DNA of 64,000 nt from Taxawa tesnikishii (nom. ined.) (lineage: Eukaryota > Ascomycota > Dothideomycetes > Dothideales), in contig JAPDRO010000030.1 in assembly GCA_030247885.1 (NCBI GenBank), positions 124,001 to 188,000 on the forward strand, written 5' to 3'. Shown piece by piece: positions 29,001 through 41,754 of the stretch. The number at the start of each line of letters is the position of its first letter. The first letter of the stretch is position 1. The translations under genes were made by a program, and so were the position numbers. The notes below the pieces were generated by a model. It was not told the DNA's origin. It worked only from the letters and a program-made list of their open reading frames with translations, and did no database searches.

Positions 29001-32000
29001 TATAAGCTTTATAATAAAGAGATAGGGAAATAGTAATAAACGTTCTAATTAGTATATTAAGTATATATACTTATATAGAAATACTTCCTTAAACTAAAGA
29101 TAATATCTCGCTATATAGCTATCTAAACTAGACTATTAACGCGCTATTATAGTCGCCTTAACGAAGAGAACGTCCCCGACTAATAAGAAGTCCCTATACC
29201 TCGGCTATTAATCCTAGAAGTAAGCCTAGCCTAGCAAAGATTATTAGTATTATAAGCTCGTATATAACGATAACGAAAGTAAGTATATAAGTTATAGTTA
29301 ATATAAATAGTCGGCCGTTCGGATTTACTATAGTTTAGCGTATCTAGTAATAGAGATATTATATATAAGTAAAAGAGAGTAATTATACGAACTATACGCT
29401 TAAATATTACTATTATCGAAGTTAATATTAAACGAGGGTATTATATATATAGAGTATTCTTTTTAATAATAAGGAAAAGTATAATAAGCTAACGTCGCTT
29501 TTCTAAGGGTATATATATAAGCGACCTTAGTTAACTTGTATATAACGTAAGTATAGTCTTATTAACTCGAGGTAATAAATATAAGGATATATATATATAA
29601 TAATAACCTAGAATATTAAGATCTAAGCTAAATATAATAGTATATATAATAGTAACTCTTTATATTAAGCTACTATACCTTATATAATATATCGATATAA
29701 CGAGACTATATAATTAATAGATTTAACTATATTATACTAATATTTACCTCGTTTTTTAATAAGATATAACTACGATCTTTTACTATTAGTTAATATAATA
29801 CTAACTCGAATAGACTAGCTACTTTAAGTAAGATAACTTAAACGATAATAATAATATAAATTACTAAACTTATATCTACTTAGTTACTAGATAGTTAACT
29901 TAAATATAATAGTCTTCGAGAGGGTCTTAGTTTAAATAACGATAGCTATAAAGAATTCTATATACGCGTAAAATACGAGATTATATAAAGAGGCTTACTT
30001 AAGTAGATATTTCGCTCGATTTCTAAAAAGAACGCTATATATAAGGAGATATTTACGTATATCTTTACGTCTAAGTAAACTTAAAGTCGCTTCTTAAATA
30101 TAATTAAGATTATACGAATAGAAAAGAGTTAAGTACTCTTTCGAAACCTAGTATACTATATAAGTATAAACTTCTAACGACGATATAAAGGACTCTCTAA
30201 GAGTAAGAATATAAAGTACGTAAATAAAGAGAAAGATACGTAGCTAAAATACTACTTATTAGACGATACCTATTTATTTACTAGTACTCCCTAAACTTCT
30301 ATAATAACTATAAAATATAAGACGTAGTAAGGAATAATATTAATTATACAAAGGGATAGTACTTTTAAAGCGCTTTATCGACCTTATAAACTAGCGTATA
30401 GTTAGTTATATAGTACTTCTTTAAGCGCGATTATAATAGAAGATTTAAACTAAGATATATTTATATTAATACTAGAATTCGACTATAGTTTCTAACGTAA
30501 GGCTAATCTCCTTAGATAAAATAATAACTAGATTAGAAACTACCCTTTAATAGATAATAAGTAGTAATAAAAGGTAGTCTTAATATATAAGACGCTTTCG
30601 AAGTAACTTTTAACTTTCTTTATTATATTATTAGTATTAACTACGTTAGAATATTTAGAACTATAAATAGCTTATATATCTAGTTAGTTAATAAAAGTTA
30701 TCGACTCGTCGACGCCTTTCTTTCGCTTATTCTCGAGTAGTAATACTAAGTAAACTATCGCGTATTTTAACTAGAAATAACTATAAAGAAACTATAGACT
30801 ATTAACGAAGATAATATTAAAGAAGCTTATATAAAGGAGCTCGCCGAGCTATAAGAGGTACGATTTAAGAGACGCGTATAAGACTATTTAAATAAACTAA
30901 ATACTAAAACTAATAAGAAGATTAATTTTAATAGATTAAATAACGATAGGATCTATAACTATATAAAGTTACTACGTAAGTATATTATTAAACTATTACT
31001 TATCCCTATTAAGTTACGTCGAGTAATTAAGTAAAGTATATAAACGAGGGGTATTATATAAAGAAGAAAGTATCTATATAAATAGTTTATATAAAAGTAT
31101 ATTATTTTAACTAGGAGCGCTATTAAGGCTTAAAAGATATAATAAAGTATATAAGTAAGGAATTAAAGGTAAGAGACTTAAGTCCTTTAGTACGTCGCTA
31201 CCTACTATAAATACGTAAACTCGTAAGAGATTACTAAATTATTCGTAGTAATTCGACGATATAAGTAACTTACGTCTTAAGTTAATAATCTCTATAATTT
31301 ACGTTTTAAGTTAAATAAGAGTAAAGTTCCTACTAATTTCCGAGTTAATTAAATAGATAGTTAACTAATTAAATATAAGTCTATCGAGTCTCTTTTGTTA
31401 AGTAATACTACTTACTATATAGTATCTTAAAGCTTAGCTTATATTAATGTTAATATAATTAGTAGTATTAAATACCTTAGTACTTAGAAGGCTAAGATTA
31501 TTGAATATTACTAAAGACTTAGACTCTAATATTTATACTTAACTTCCTACTAGTAGGGAGAACTACTTTATATATTAAATAATAGTATAGTAAGTTAACT
31601 ACTAGGCTTACTTTAAATAAACGCTAGTTAACTTAACTATATCTCGTAAACTAGACTTTATATAATATTACGTTAGCTAATAATTCCTTATGAAAGATAA
31701 TATTCCCTTACGTTAATTAGTACGCTAAAACTACTAGACTTAACTTAAATCCGTACGCGCTTAGTTTAATAAAAGTCTATACTATATTTACTACTATTAC
31801 TTTAAACTAATACTAAGAGAGTAAGTAGTACTTTACGTCTATATACTACTATCTTACTAGTATACGAATATAATATCTTAGTAGTATAGTACTAAAAGAG
31901 TTTAAGATATATAATAAGTAACTACGTATTTAATAAACGTACGCTAATATTACGCCTAATAGTACTAATAAAAGTAGAGGCTAGTTATATATTCTTAGTC

Positions 32001-33800
32001 TTTTTAAAGTAATATAAGAGGAAGTAAGTAAGTATACTATTAGTAGTAGCGCTATTACTTACGTTCTCTAAGGAAATACCTTCTAGTTAAAAAAGAAAAT
32101 AAGACGTAAGTATAATAGGCGCTAGCGTCGACGTAATTAATATTAGTTCTTTATAATCTAGTAGCTAAGTAAGTAGCTTATAAGATAGTAGTATATTAAA
32201 CTAACTAAAATACTATAGCGTAAATATAAGAAAAGGATAAGTAATACTATTAAACTAGTACGAAATATACTTAAAAGTACGTATATAACTTATTACTTAT
32301 ACGTATAATAAATACTATAAATAGTTAATATTTCCTACCTTATAAGCGGAAGTTATACTTCTCGAGATAGTTAAGAGTAAGTAAGTAAGAGTCCGAGACG
32401 AAAAGCTAAAGACTAACCCTCTATAAAGTATTTTAGTAACTATATATAAAGGTATAAGATTTAAGGTAAGATATTAAAAGACTAACGAAATAAGTATAAT
32501 ACTAAGTATATACTAGCTTCGCGAAGTCGTTTATAAGAGTAAGAGTACTACTACTACTTTAATTAAGGCTATACTTAAAAGACTAGTTTACTCGTAATAT
32601 TATAGCGTTATATTTAGAAAGAAATAAGCTCGTAAGTATATACTAAACGCCTTATTTAAGTATAAGGATAAGAAAAGTATATTAACGTTATTCTTTATTA
32701 GATACTAAAAGCTAATTTAAACGTAAGTTAAGAGGTATACTAACTATTTAATAATAGAGAGTATCTAGTCTATATACTTTAAAATAAGTTAAGCTAGTAT
32801 CTATTTATTAATAGCTAAGTTATTTCGACTATTATCGCCCTTCTTTATAGTATTAGTTTATATTACTTTATAGTTATTCCTTAATAGTTAAACTACTAGA
32901 ACGTATAAATTTAATAAGACTAGTAAGCTAATATATTTAGACTTTAACTTAAACGAAGTAATAAAACTATTCGAGGAGAAGTAAAGAACTTAGTTAACTT
33001 AATATTTAGAACGTTAAGAGTTAATTTAAAGTTACCTTACTAAAGCTATACTAGCGACCTTTAAGAAGGACTTATATATAAACAAATTTGTTAACGTAAT
33101 AGATATATAGAAATAAGTAAATATACTTATTAAACTAACTTCTAAGGAAAGCTCGAATAGTAAGGAAATTAATAGTAGTAAAGATTTAAATAAAGCTAGT
33201 CTTTATAAGAAATAGTCGTCTTTTTTGTTAAAATCTAACTATAAAGCTACTATAAACTACGTTATATTTTATAAGTCGAATAATATAAAGTCGAATAATA
33301 ACTTAATAAGTTAAGACATAGTAACGTAGTTAAAGCTACTATAAGAGTAAAGATTCTAGAGTTCGCTTAAAGTAAAGCGTCTTCCTAAATAATAGTTTAA
33401 CGTAATAGGAAGTATAGTATAGTAATTATTAAGTAGTTTACTATCTTTCCTACTATTATTTGTTACGTAGCTATCTATAGATACTTAAGAATAATAGTAA
33501 ACTAGAAGGTAGTTAGAGTATATACTAGAAGTAGTAACCTTTACTTATAAAGGTACTTTATAAGTAAGAGTTAAAAAAGGACGTTAAATATACTAGGACT
33601 ATTATAAGGCTAATACTTATAATTATATAGTATTTATACTAAGACTAATAGACTTATACTTATACTATAAGGTAAGGATAATCGCCCGTTTAATAAGGAT
33701 AGTTTTAAAGTAATTTGGAAGTAGTTACTAGATTCTTAGCTTAAGAAGAAGAAAGTTAAAGTAAAGGTAAAGATAAAGTTAATAAATAAGTAAATATTAT
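20081..33800. other. About 13.7 kb of unassigned RIP-mutated repeat DNA
   Basis: AT-rich with CpA and TpG nearly absent but CpG retained. Coding-like frames broken mostly by TAG and TAA can be followed for long distances: on the minus strand in parts of 20.4-27 kb (for example 26.2-26.9 kb) and on the plus strand at about 28.3-33.7 kb (for example 30.7-31.0 and 32.6-33.7 kb). I recognise none of the putative products and see no LTRs or inverted termini for the block as a whole. It may be one very large element or several joined fragments. The non-autonomous LTR element at 33,801 interrupts it, and 36,056-36,599 may be its continuation. Confidence 0.5.
26826..26976. repeat. 24-bp tandem repeat, about 6 copies
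   Basis: The unit is of the CTAAGCTTCCTTATTT(A/G) type with a variable AAGTCG/GAGTTA spacer, repeated about six times with a 24-bp period. Because 24 is a multiple of three, the repeat keeps the reading frame. On the minus strand it gives an eight-residue periodic pattern rich in Asn-Lys-Glu-Ala. That looks like a repeated helical or coiled-coil segment of whatever protein this block once encoded. Confidence 0.7.
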
Positions 33801-33981
33801 TATAGTAGAGTAGCCTCTACTTCCCTACTACTACCCGAATAGCTAAGTACTACTACGTAACTCTATATTACGTAACTCTACCCCTTATATTTACCTTTTA
33901 GAGGATAATAGTAAGGGATCTATTATAAGAATAAAAACTAGAAATAGTTACTTATTACTACTACTTTTCCTCCCTACTATA
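33801..33981 (+). repeat. Left LTR of the short LTR element
   Basis: 181 bp matching 35,875-36,055 along its full length. Ends are TATAGTAG and CCCTACTATA, which would be TG...CA before RIP and are nearly identical to the ends of the 11.2-kb element's LTRs. Confidence 0.82.
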
Positions 33982-34385
33982 ATTAGTAACTATAGTAGGG
34001 AGATTAATTAGCTTAATAAGCGACTTAAGAAAAACTATAATAGTAGTAGTAAGTAGTTATTAAATAACTAGACGGTTTTATTAATTAGACGAGTTATTAG
34101 TTAACTAGACGAGTTATTTATTAATTAGACGAGTTTATTATTACTAGCTATATATACTATAAATTACTTATAGGACCTTTATTTTATTGTTTCTAAGCTA
34201 CTACTTATTTAATCTTACGTCTTTATACTTATTTTACTCTTTATTTAAACCTCTATTTTACTTACTATTTTACTAGCTTATAATATTAATTAAATTACTA
34301 CTTAATTTATATACTACTAGATTCTTATAGTACGCTAGTAATAGTAATAACTATAGTCTATTAAATTGTTATCCTCTTCCTTATT

Positions 34386-34460
34386 AACTTATTAAGTAAG
34401 CGCTTATTAAGTAAGCGCTTACTAAGTAAGCGCTTATTAACTAAGCGCTTATTAACTAAG
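34386..34460. repeat. 15-bp tandem repeat inside the short LTR element
   Basis: About five copies of CGCTTATTAAGTAAG with small variations. The unit is close to palindromic around TTATTAAGTAA. Confidence 0.75.
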
Positions 34461-35164
34461 TAGTTTCTTATTACCTTCCTTATTAGCTTATTAAGTAAGT
34501 AATTACTATAAGGCGTAAAAAGAGTAAAGTACTAGTATTACGTAATTTAAAGAGTATAAAGAGGGGTCTATTAGGGTAATATTTATAACTATAGAGACTT
34601 TACTAAAAGATCGCGTTATACTAGAAGAGCGCGTTATATAATAAGACTTATTAATTAGGTAGTTACTACTAGCGCTAGTATTAGTAGTATACGCTTAGAG
34701 TTATTAATATTATAGGAGAAAGAGTAGTTATAAAGAGAAGGCCGTTATTTTCGCTATTATAATACTAGCTATTAATCTTTCGATTCGTACTATTCGAATA
34801 ACTAGATAGCTAGGCTAGTAAATACCTTATAAAAATACTAGTAAAACGTACTATACTAGTATTAAAAGAACGCGCTAGGCTAATACTAGAATAATACGCT
34901 ATTACTAGTAAGGCTTATAACTATAATATAGCTATACTAAAATAAGTAGAAAGAGCTAAAAATAAGGATAGTAAGGCTATAGCTTATAAGATACTAAGTT
35001 ATACTATAGAGATACTAGAGTTTAAGTAGTAACTAGCTAGCTAATAGATTACTAGACTAGCTATAAAAGACTAGACTAGAAATCGCTTTTACTATTATTT
35101 TACTAAGAACTTTATATAGCTTAAAGCTATATAAAAACTTAGGGGTAAAAGAGTTATTTAATAT

Positions 35165-35640
35165 TACTAGAATTAACTAATTACTTACTACTAGACTAGC
35201 GTTTATTACTAAACTAGCTATTATTACTAAACTAGACTAGCTATTAATTACTAGACTAACTATTATTTACTAGACTAGTTATCGGCTACTAGATTAGCTA
35301 TTATTTACTATACTAACTATTAATCGCTAAACTAGCTATTAATTGCTAAACTAGCTATTATTAGTAGACTAGTTATTACCTACTATATTAGCTATTAAGT
35401 ACTATACTAGACTAGTTACTAACTACTAAAATAGTTATTATACTAAAATAGTTACTAAACTAGTTATTAATTACTAAACGGACTATCGATTACTAGACTA
35501 GCTATTAACTACTATATTAAATTAGCTATTAACTACTATATTAAACTAGCTAATAGCTACTACTTACTAGATTAGACTAGCTACTAGTAATTAGGCTAAC
35601 TACTAACTACTATACTAAAATAAACTACTAGACTAGAAGT
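35165..35640. repeat. Degenerate short tandem array (CTAGACTAGCTATTA-type)
   Basis: Roughly 475 bp are built from irregular repeats of ACTAGCTATTA and ACTAGACTAGCT motifs with a period of about 17-20 bp. The array lies in the interior of the short LTR element and shows no coding pattern. Confidence 0.65.
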
Positions 35641-35726
35641 CGTACTACTACTAAGAGCTATTTATTATTATTCTTACTAAGAACTTTATATAACTTAGAG
35701 CTATATAATAACTTAGGAACTTAAGA

Positions 35727-35820
35727 GTTATTTAGTAAGTTATTTAGCGAGTTATTTAGTAAGTTATTTAGCGAGTTATTTAGTAAGTTATTTAACGAGT
35801 TATTTAACGAGTAGTTTAAT
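35727..35820. repeat. 12-bp tandem repeat inside the short LTR element
   Basis: About eight units of GTTATTTAGCGA alternating with GTTATTTAGTAA, ending just before the polypurine-like tract of the element. Confidence 0.78.
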
Positions 35821-35874
35821 AGGCCTATTTAATAAAGTACTTAAGGGACAAGTACTATAAGGAGTAAGGAAGTA

Positions 35875-36055
35875 TATAGTAGGGTAGTTTCTACTTCCTT
35901 ATTATTACTTAAATAACTAAGTACTACTACGTGACTCTATATTACGTAACTTTACCCCTTATATCTACCTTTTAGAAGATAATAGCGAGGGATTTATAAT
36001 AAGAATAAGAACTAGAAATAACAACTTACTATTACTACCTTTCCTCCCTATTATA
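35875..36055 (+). repeat. Right LTR of the short LTR element
   Basis: 181 bp matching 33,801-33,981. It is preceded by a purine-rich tract at about 35,859-35,872 and followed by TTAT, which also precedes the left LTR. Confidence 0.82.
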
Positions 36056-36599
36056 TTATAAAATAAATATACTAGGCTACGCTCTTATATTAACGTTATA
36101 TATTACTAGAATCTATATATACTATATATTTTACGTTAGGGAAGGCTAACGTATATTAGTAAGTTAAGGTAAGTTAATAAGCTAATATATACTAGTAAGT
36201 CGAAACGTATAACTTAGTTAGTTTAAGTAACTTAATAGTAGCGTATTACTAACTCGACAAATATCGACGAGTTAATATATATAACTAACTCGATATAAAT
36301 AAACGAATCGGTTTATATAGACGAGTCGGTACGTATTATTAAATCGCTTTAAATAAGGTTATTACTTAGAGCTTATAAAGATATATATAGTACTAAGTTA
36401 AAGCGCGATTTACTTAATAATTCGCTTAGTAAGATAAGCTAGATATACTAGTATATACTAGAATTATTAGTATATATAGTAATTACTATATATACTAGTA
36501 TACGTAGTAAGTACTATAACGTCTAGTATAGGTAGTATTATTAGTATAAGTAGTATTAGTAGTATTACTACTAATACTATAATCTAGGATTTTATAACG
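36056..36599. other. Unassigned RIP-type sequence with short inverted motifs
   Basis: AT-rich stretch between the short LTR element and a family B remnant. It contains several spaced copies of a GACGAGT/ACTCGTC-like motif (about 36,255-36,330) and irregular TATACTAGTATA palindromes (36,455-36,535). No gene is visible. It is probably the continuation of the block ending at 33,800. Confidence 0.4.
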
Positions 36600-37494
36600 T
36601 AATAGTATAAGCCTTTATATATATATTAAAGTACTTAAGCTACGCGAGCGTAAGTTTATTATTAGTTTAACTAGTAAAAGAGACCTTAATAATCTAGTTA
36701 TAAGGTAAGTTATTAAACTAAGTTAAGATAAGAACTTTACTTATAAAGATAATAAAGAGTAAGATAATATACCCTATAGTCCTAATACTTTATATTAAGG
36801 TAACTTACTTACGATTACTAGGCTATAGTTTCTTTTATTTACTAAGTTTCTTTAAGCTTATAATAACTAACTAAGATAATATTTTACTTACTAAAAAGCT
36901 AGATTTATTAAAGTTATAAGTATTCTTATTTAAGATATTATACTTTACCTTTATTAATTAAATAAGCGTAAATTAAAGTTAAATAACTATTAGATCCTTA
37001 TAAGTAACTTACTAGTAATTATATAGACGACTTTATTACGTTCGTAACTTAAGTATATACTTAATAAAGTTATTAACTTAGTTCTTACTAATAGGCTTCT
37101 TATTACGCTCTCTTAGTAGTTTATTTACTATATTTTATACGTTTCCCTTTAAAAGTAATATACTACGTAGACTCTTATTTAATATACGCTATATTATTAC
37201 TTCCTCTTCTAGTTTTATAAGGCGCTTTAATTTCGGCTTATAGTCGCGTTAAGAGCGCTATTTAGCGCATTAGTCTTATAGCGTTAATTAAAGTATAGTA
37301 TATACTACTATAGCGCGTCTCTTACTTTAAATTTACTTAAATATAATATTAGAGATAGTAAAGTATATATTTCCTTTAGTATAAGTATATTATACGTTAT
37401 ATTATTAAAGTATTACGTAATGTTACTACGTAGGTATTTTAGTTTCGTAAGGTAACTAACTTACTTAAGTAGCCAACTTACTTATAAAATACGT
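36600..37494 (-). mobile_element. Fot1/pogo-like transposon, family B, 5'-truncated copy
   Basis: About 895 bp colinear with 57,960-58,851 of the complete family B copy, in the same orientation, ending in the family B terminus at 37,494 followed by TA. The half of the element that encodes the C-terminal part of the transposase is missing. The left junction is near 36,600. RIP-mutated. Confidence 0.75.
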
Positions 37495-38069
37495 TATAAG
37501 TTAAATATACTTCTTTATATATATATATATATACTTTAAGACTCTTATTATTTATTACTCCTAGTTTATTTTATTATAATAATTTATTACGTAAAGAATT
37601 ATAAGAGTTTAAATAAGTAGGTATTACTTATAATACTTAGATTAAGTAAGAAAAGACTTTATAGAAAGATAGGACTTATTAAAAGAATTTTTATACTTAA
37701 TAGACTATAAGAAAAGTATATATATAAGCTAATTTAATATATTCTAAGTAGGTAAATATTACTATACTATAATATTAACTCGTATTAACTTATAATTATT
37801 ATCTATTACTCCTACAAGTATTATATATAGCTATCTTATCGACCGAAGTTTTATAATACTAAAACTACGTTCTTTTACTTTAAAGTTTAACGCTTATATA
37901 TTATAACTATCTAATTACTCGCTTTTTCCTCCTAGTTATAATAACTATACTTAACTTATTATTACTTACTATAGCTACTAGCTTCTTAGTATTACTAATT
38001 ATATTTATAGTAGATATAATACTACTAGTATACGCCTTTTACTTTTACCTTTCCCCTTTTATTTTTACT
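37495..38069. other. Unassigned AT-rich sequence
   Basis: About 575 bp with low CpG content, lower than its neighbours, including a (TA)n run near 37,515. It has no recognisable ends or protein similarity. Confidence 0.4.
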
Positions 38070-38683
38070 AGTTAAGTTAACGTAAACTATAAGGAAGTAA
38101 GTTAAGTAAAGAAGTAAACTATTAAATTACTAACTATATAGATTCTATTACTATTTATATATTATAATAATAATATAGTTAGAATCTAAGTCGCTATATA
38201 TATTTTTAAGTACTTTATTACTATCGTCTTCGAGTACTTCTTTAATTACGCGCTTACGTAGTTATCTACGTACCTTTTACTTAATAACTTTACTTTAGTT
38301 ACCTTTACTATCTTAAGTACTTTTTTATATTAAATAGGAATCTTTCCTTTAATATAACTTACTTACCCTTAGTTTAAGCCTTTTATATATTAAGAAGCTT
38401 CTCCTATTCTTTTACTTACTTATATAAAGTAACGAGCTTACTATATATTACTTTAAAAGCGTAAGTTATACGCTTTATATATTACTTTACTAAAGAAGGT
38501 AAGTTTTATATAACTTTAATTATTATATTAAGCGCTATATTTACTTCGTATAACTTAGTACTATTTAGTAGTAAACTATTAAGTAGTAAGAAGTCTAAAT
38601 TAAGTTATTATAAAAGCGTATAAGGTTATAAATTCGCTATAGTTAACTTTATAAGTAACTTATTAAGTATTATTATAAGGCTT
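38070..38683 (-). mobile_element. Pogo-like transposon fragment, second copy of 19,205-19,800
   Basis: Colinear with 19,205-19,790, covering the outer terminus and the C-terminal coiled-coil part of the transposase. It stops abruptly at about 38,683, where sequence of the 11.2-kb LTR family begins. RIP-mutated. Confidence 0.7.
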
Positions 38684-41600
38684 AAAGGTATAAGACTTAT
38701 AGTTCTACTTATAATAGCTAGACATTAATTCCTTCCTAATCCCTCTTATTATATAAGAAGATAGTAAATTAGTACTATTATCCTTTAATAGAAAATACTC
38801 CTATCTACTACTAGCTATCGTCCTTAATAGATACGTAATATACTATTAGTTCTACGCTAGTATCTCTAGTAACTAGATCCTCCCCGGCGTATTTTAGATT
38901 TTAATATTTAGCGAAGAAGTACTTAGCTACTACTAGTATAATACTAATAAGTTTATATAATAATAGGGATACTCTTATACTCTTAGTTATTTCGAAGACT
39001 TCTTTAGAATCGACTTCCCTCTAAGTTATCTTATTTTATCTTAGCGTCTTTAGTTATATTTTACTATAAACTTTCCGTATAGTAAGGGAATCTTTTATAC
39101 TTAGTTCTAGGCCTTTTACTATCTAGCTCCGCCTTATATTACTTAGTAAAGTTATATTCGAAGGTTTTAGTTTTATAGAATATTTAACGTACTATCTAGT
39201 TCTTATAAATTTTAAGACTAGAAGCCTACTAGTAGCCCTTTCCTTCTCTTTTAGCTTACTAATCTAATAGTCTATAGAATTAGTATTACTTTACTTCCTT
39301 CCTAGTACCTTATTAGTACGTACTATAGTAATACTAATAGTTCTTTAAGAGGTTTTAACTATATAATACTAAATAGCGACCTTATCTTTAGAGTCTTCCT
39401 CCCTATTATTAGCTAGTTTTTTAAGTAATACTTTTAATTCCTTTAGAGAGTTTATTATAAGGAACTTTACTCGTATAAGGCGGCCCGAATATATATCTTT
39501 TTCTTCTTCTTTTACTCTTACTATTTAGATAACTACCTTCTTTAGTCCGAAGTATTTTAGTACTTACTTATATTAAGAAGGTTTTCTTCTTTCCTCTTAG
39601 TTATAAAGACGTTTTAGGGGCTTATTTCTACTACTTAAGAAGATACTATTACTATTATAGTACGCCTAGCCTTTACGCTTATATTCTTTAAAATATATAT
39701 AGCTATTCGTACTATAACTTAGTTTATAGTAAAACTAGTAATTTATAAGTCCTTAAGAGTATATAGAGATAGTATTCGCTCCTATAGCTAGGGATCTAGA
39801 GGCCCTCTAATACTATCTTCTAGTAGTTATAAGTATTACTCTTATAACGTTTTTCGAACCTTTTTATATATATACTAGTATAAAGTAATTAACTAGCTAG
39901 CCTACGTAAATAGATATCTTACTTACTTACTTAGCTAGTTTCTTTATAGCCTTATTAATATACCTTCTACGTACCTAATTAGTCTTAAAGTTTATAGCTA
40001 TATTCTTTTTTAAAGTATAGTATAATTTTACTATTTCCTTAAAATAACTATTATTAGTTATAGGGCCTATAATCTCTTAATAACTAATCTTCTTATTTAA
40101 GAACTTTTTAGCTACTTTTATAATCTTTATAAAGTCTCTAAAAGTAGCTAAATCCTCGCTATTTAACTATGCCTTCTAATATACCTTTTCTAATATAAAG
40201 GATATTAGTTTACGTAATAATAAAGACGCTCGTTTAACTATATTTATATACTTATTTAGTACTCTCTTTTATAGAACTTAAAAGCGCTAATAATATCCTT
40301 TTAGTCCTCTAGAGTTTTACTTTTTAATCCTTAGCCTTCTTATAAAGAGTAGCTAATATAAACTTAGTATTCCTTAAATAGTTAATATTATCCTTTTAGT
40401 ACTCTTAGAGGATCTTTCTCTTTAAACTAGTCTAGTCTCTATTTATATAGGAATCTAGAGACTAAATAAATTTAGTAAGTCCTTTATCTATATATTAAGG
40501 AAGAGATCTAATAGACTTCTCTAAAGTAGTAAAGTTATTAATATACTACTCTTCCTAGTCTTTAATAAACCGAGTAATATTACTACTAGTAAACCTTAGA
40601 AATCTAGTAGTATTTAGCTCTAGTAAGTTACTACTAGTAATAAGGCGACGGAGATCTTTAATAGATAAGCCTTACCCTCTACTTATATTAATAGATACCT
40701 AAATAGGAGTAGTAAGTTTAATCGTAGTAAAAGTAATTATAGTTTTACCTTAGCTATTACTAGGAGTATAAATAGCTTAACTATTAGACGAGGACGTCTC
40801 TATAACTAGTAAAGGCTTAAAATTACTATTTAGAGTAAGTCTAGGAATATTATTATAAGTATTAAATAGTATAAAATTCTCGTTAAACTAGTATCTTCTA
40901 TTAGTAGTATAAAAGGTACTAAACGCTTTTTCTTTTCTAAAAGTAATACTCTAAGTAACGTTCTTAAATATAGTAAGTTCTATAAATATTATAATATAGT
41001 AATAATAATATAGTTTCCGTTATAGTAAGATTTCTAATATTATCTTTAGTAGATAAATATAAATCTTTATTTAAAGTAGTACTATCGTCTCTATCTTTTA
41101 TAGTAATTTAGTACCTTATACTTTATTTTTAATTTCCGGTAAGGTTTATCCCTAATATAAGTATACCCTAGTATTTATATAGTCCTCGTATTTTTAGATT
41201 TAACTAGGCCTTCGATACTACTTACTTTTATAAGTACGCCTTTAACTCTTTTAGTCTAAATACGCTTCGATTTTAGAATAGGAAGCCTTAAGATACTAGC
41301 TATATAATACCTTATAAGAGTTCCTTATATACTATGTCGCTAATATAGGAGCTATTTCTAGCCTTTAAGGTCTTTTATATCGTCGTAAATACGCGAGTAA
41401 CTAAAGGAGTTAATCGTCCTCTTAGTATCGACTAGAACTTTTACTATTCTCTTACTACTTTACGTACTTCTTTTATTAACTATTTCCTTAAGGGCTTTAT
41501 TTCTCTCCTTACTATAGTTACTAAAAATATAATAGGGAGAACCCTATATTAAGTTAAGTTAAGACTATAAAAGGTAACTACGTAAGTAGTAATAGAGATA

Positions 41601-41754
41601 GTAGTTAGTAAGATATAAGATAAGAATAAAATATAAAAAGAATAGTTATTAATTAAATAAGTAATTATCTTATATACGGACTAAATAAGTAGGAATTAAA
41701 GGTAGCTTTTACGTAACTAATAACTTATAATTATTTAGTAGTTACTTTACTATA
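38684..41754 (-). mobile_element. Ty3/Gypsy-type element, truncated copy (5' LTR and gag region), fossil
   Basis: About 3.07 kb colinear with 14,140-17,197 of the 11.2-kb element and in the same orientation, with its 5' LTR at 41,528-41,754. The pol-bearing and 3' parts are absent. The right side abuts family B sequence, suggesting that the element had inserted into a family B copy before the rest was lost. It is RIP-mutated and broken. Confidence 0.82.
41528..41754 (-). repeat. 5' LTR of the truncated Ty3/Gypsy copy
   Basis: 227 bp matching the LTRs at 6,024-6,250 and 16,971-17,197, followed by CTAT and family B sequence. Confidence 0.82.

Larger units (their letters stand above)
33801..36055 (+). 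mobile_element. Short non-autonomous LTR element (LARD/TRIM-like), fossil
   Basis: Two LTRs of 181 bp (33,801-33,981 and 35,875-36,055) bound a 1.9-kb interior with no pol-type domain that I can recognise. Flanking TTAT is repeated on both sides. The interior starts with a primer-binding-site-like block at 33,982-34,005, the same one found inside the 5' LTR of the 11.2-kb Ty3/Gypsy element, and ends with a purine-rich AAGGAGTAAGGAAG tract before the right LTR, so it reads plus. The interior is unusually full of short tandem repeats (34,078-34,140; 34,386-34,460; 35,165-35,640; 35,727-35,820). It is RIP-mutated and broken. Most likely it was mobilised by the enzymes of the larger family. Confidence 0.75.

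Noticed and set aside
20081-33800. Helitron or LINE identity for the large unassigned block
   Set aside because: I found no Rep, Pif1-helicase Walker or reverse-transcriptase hallmark in the translations I inspected, so no family name is justified.
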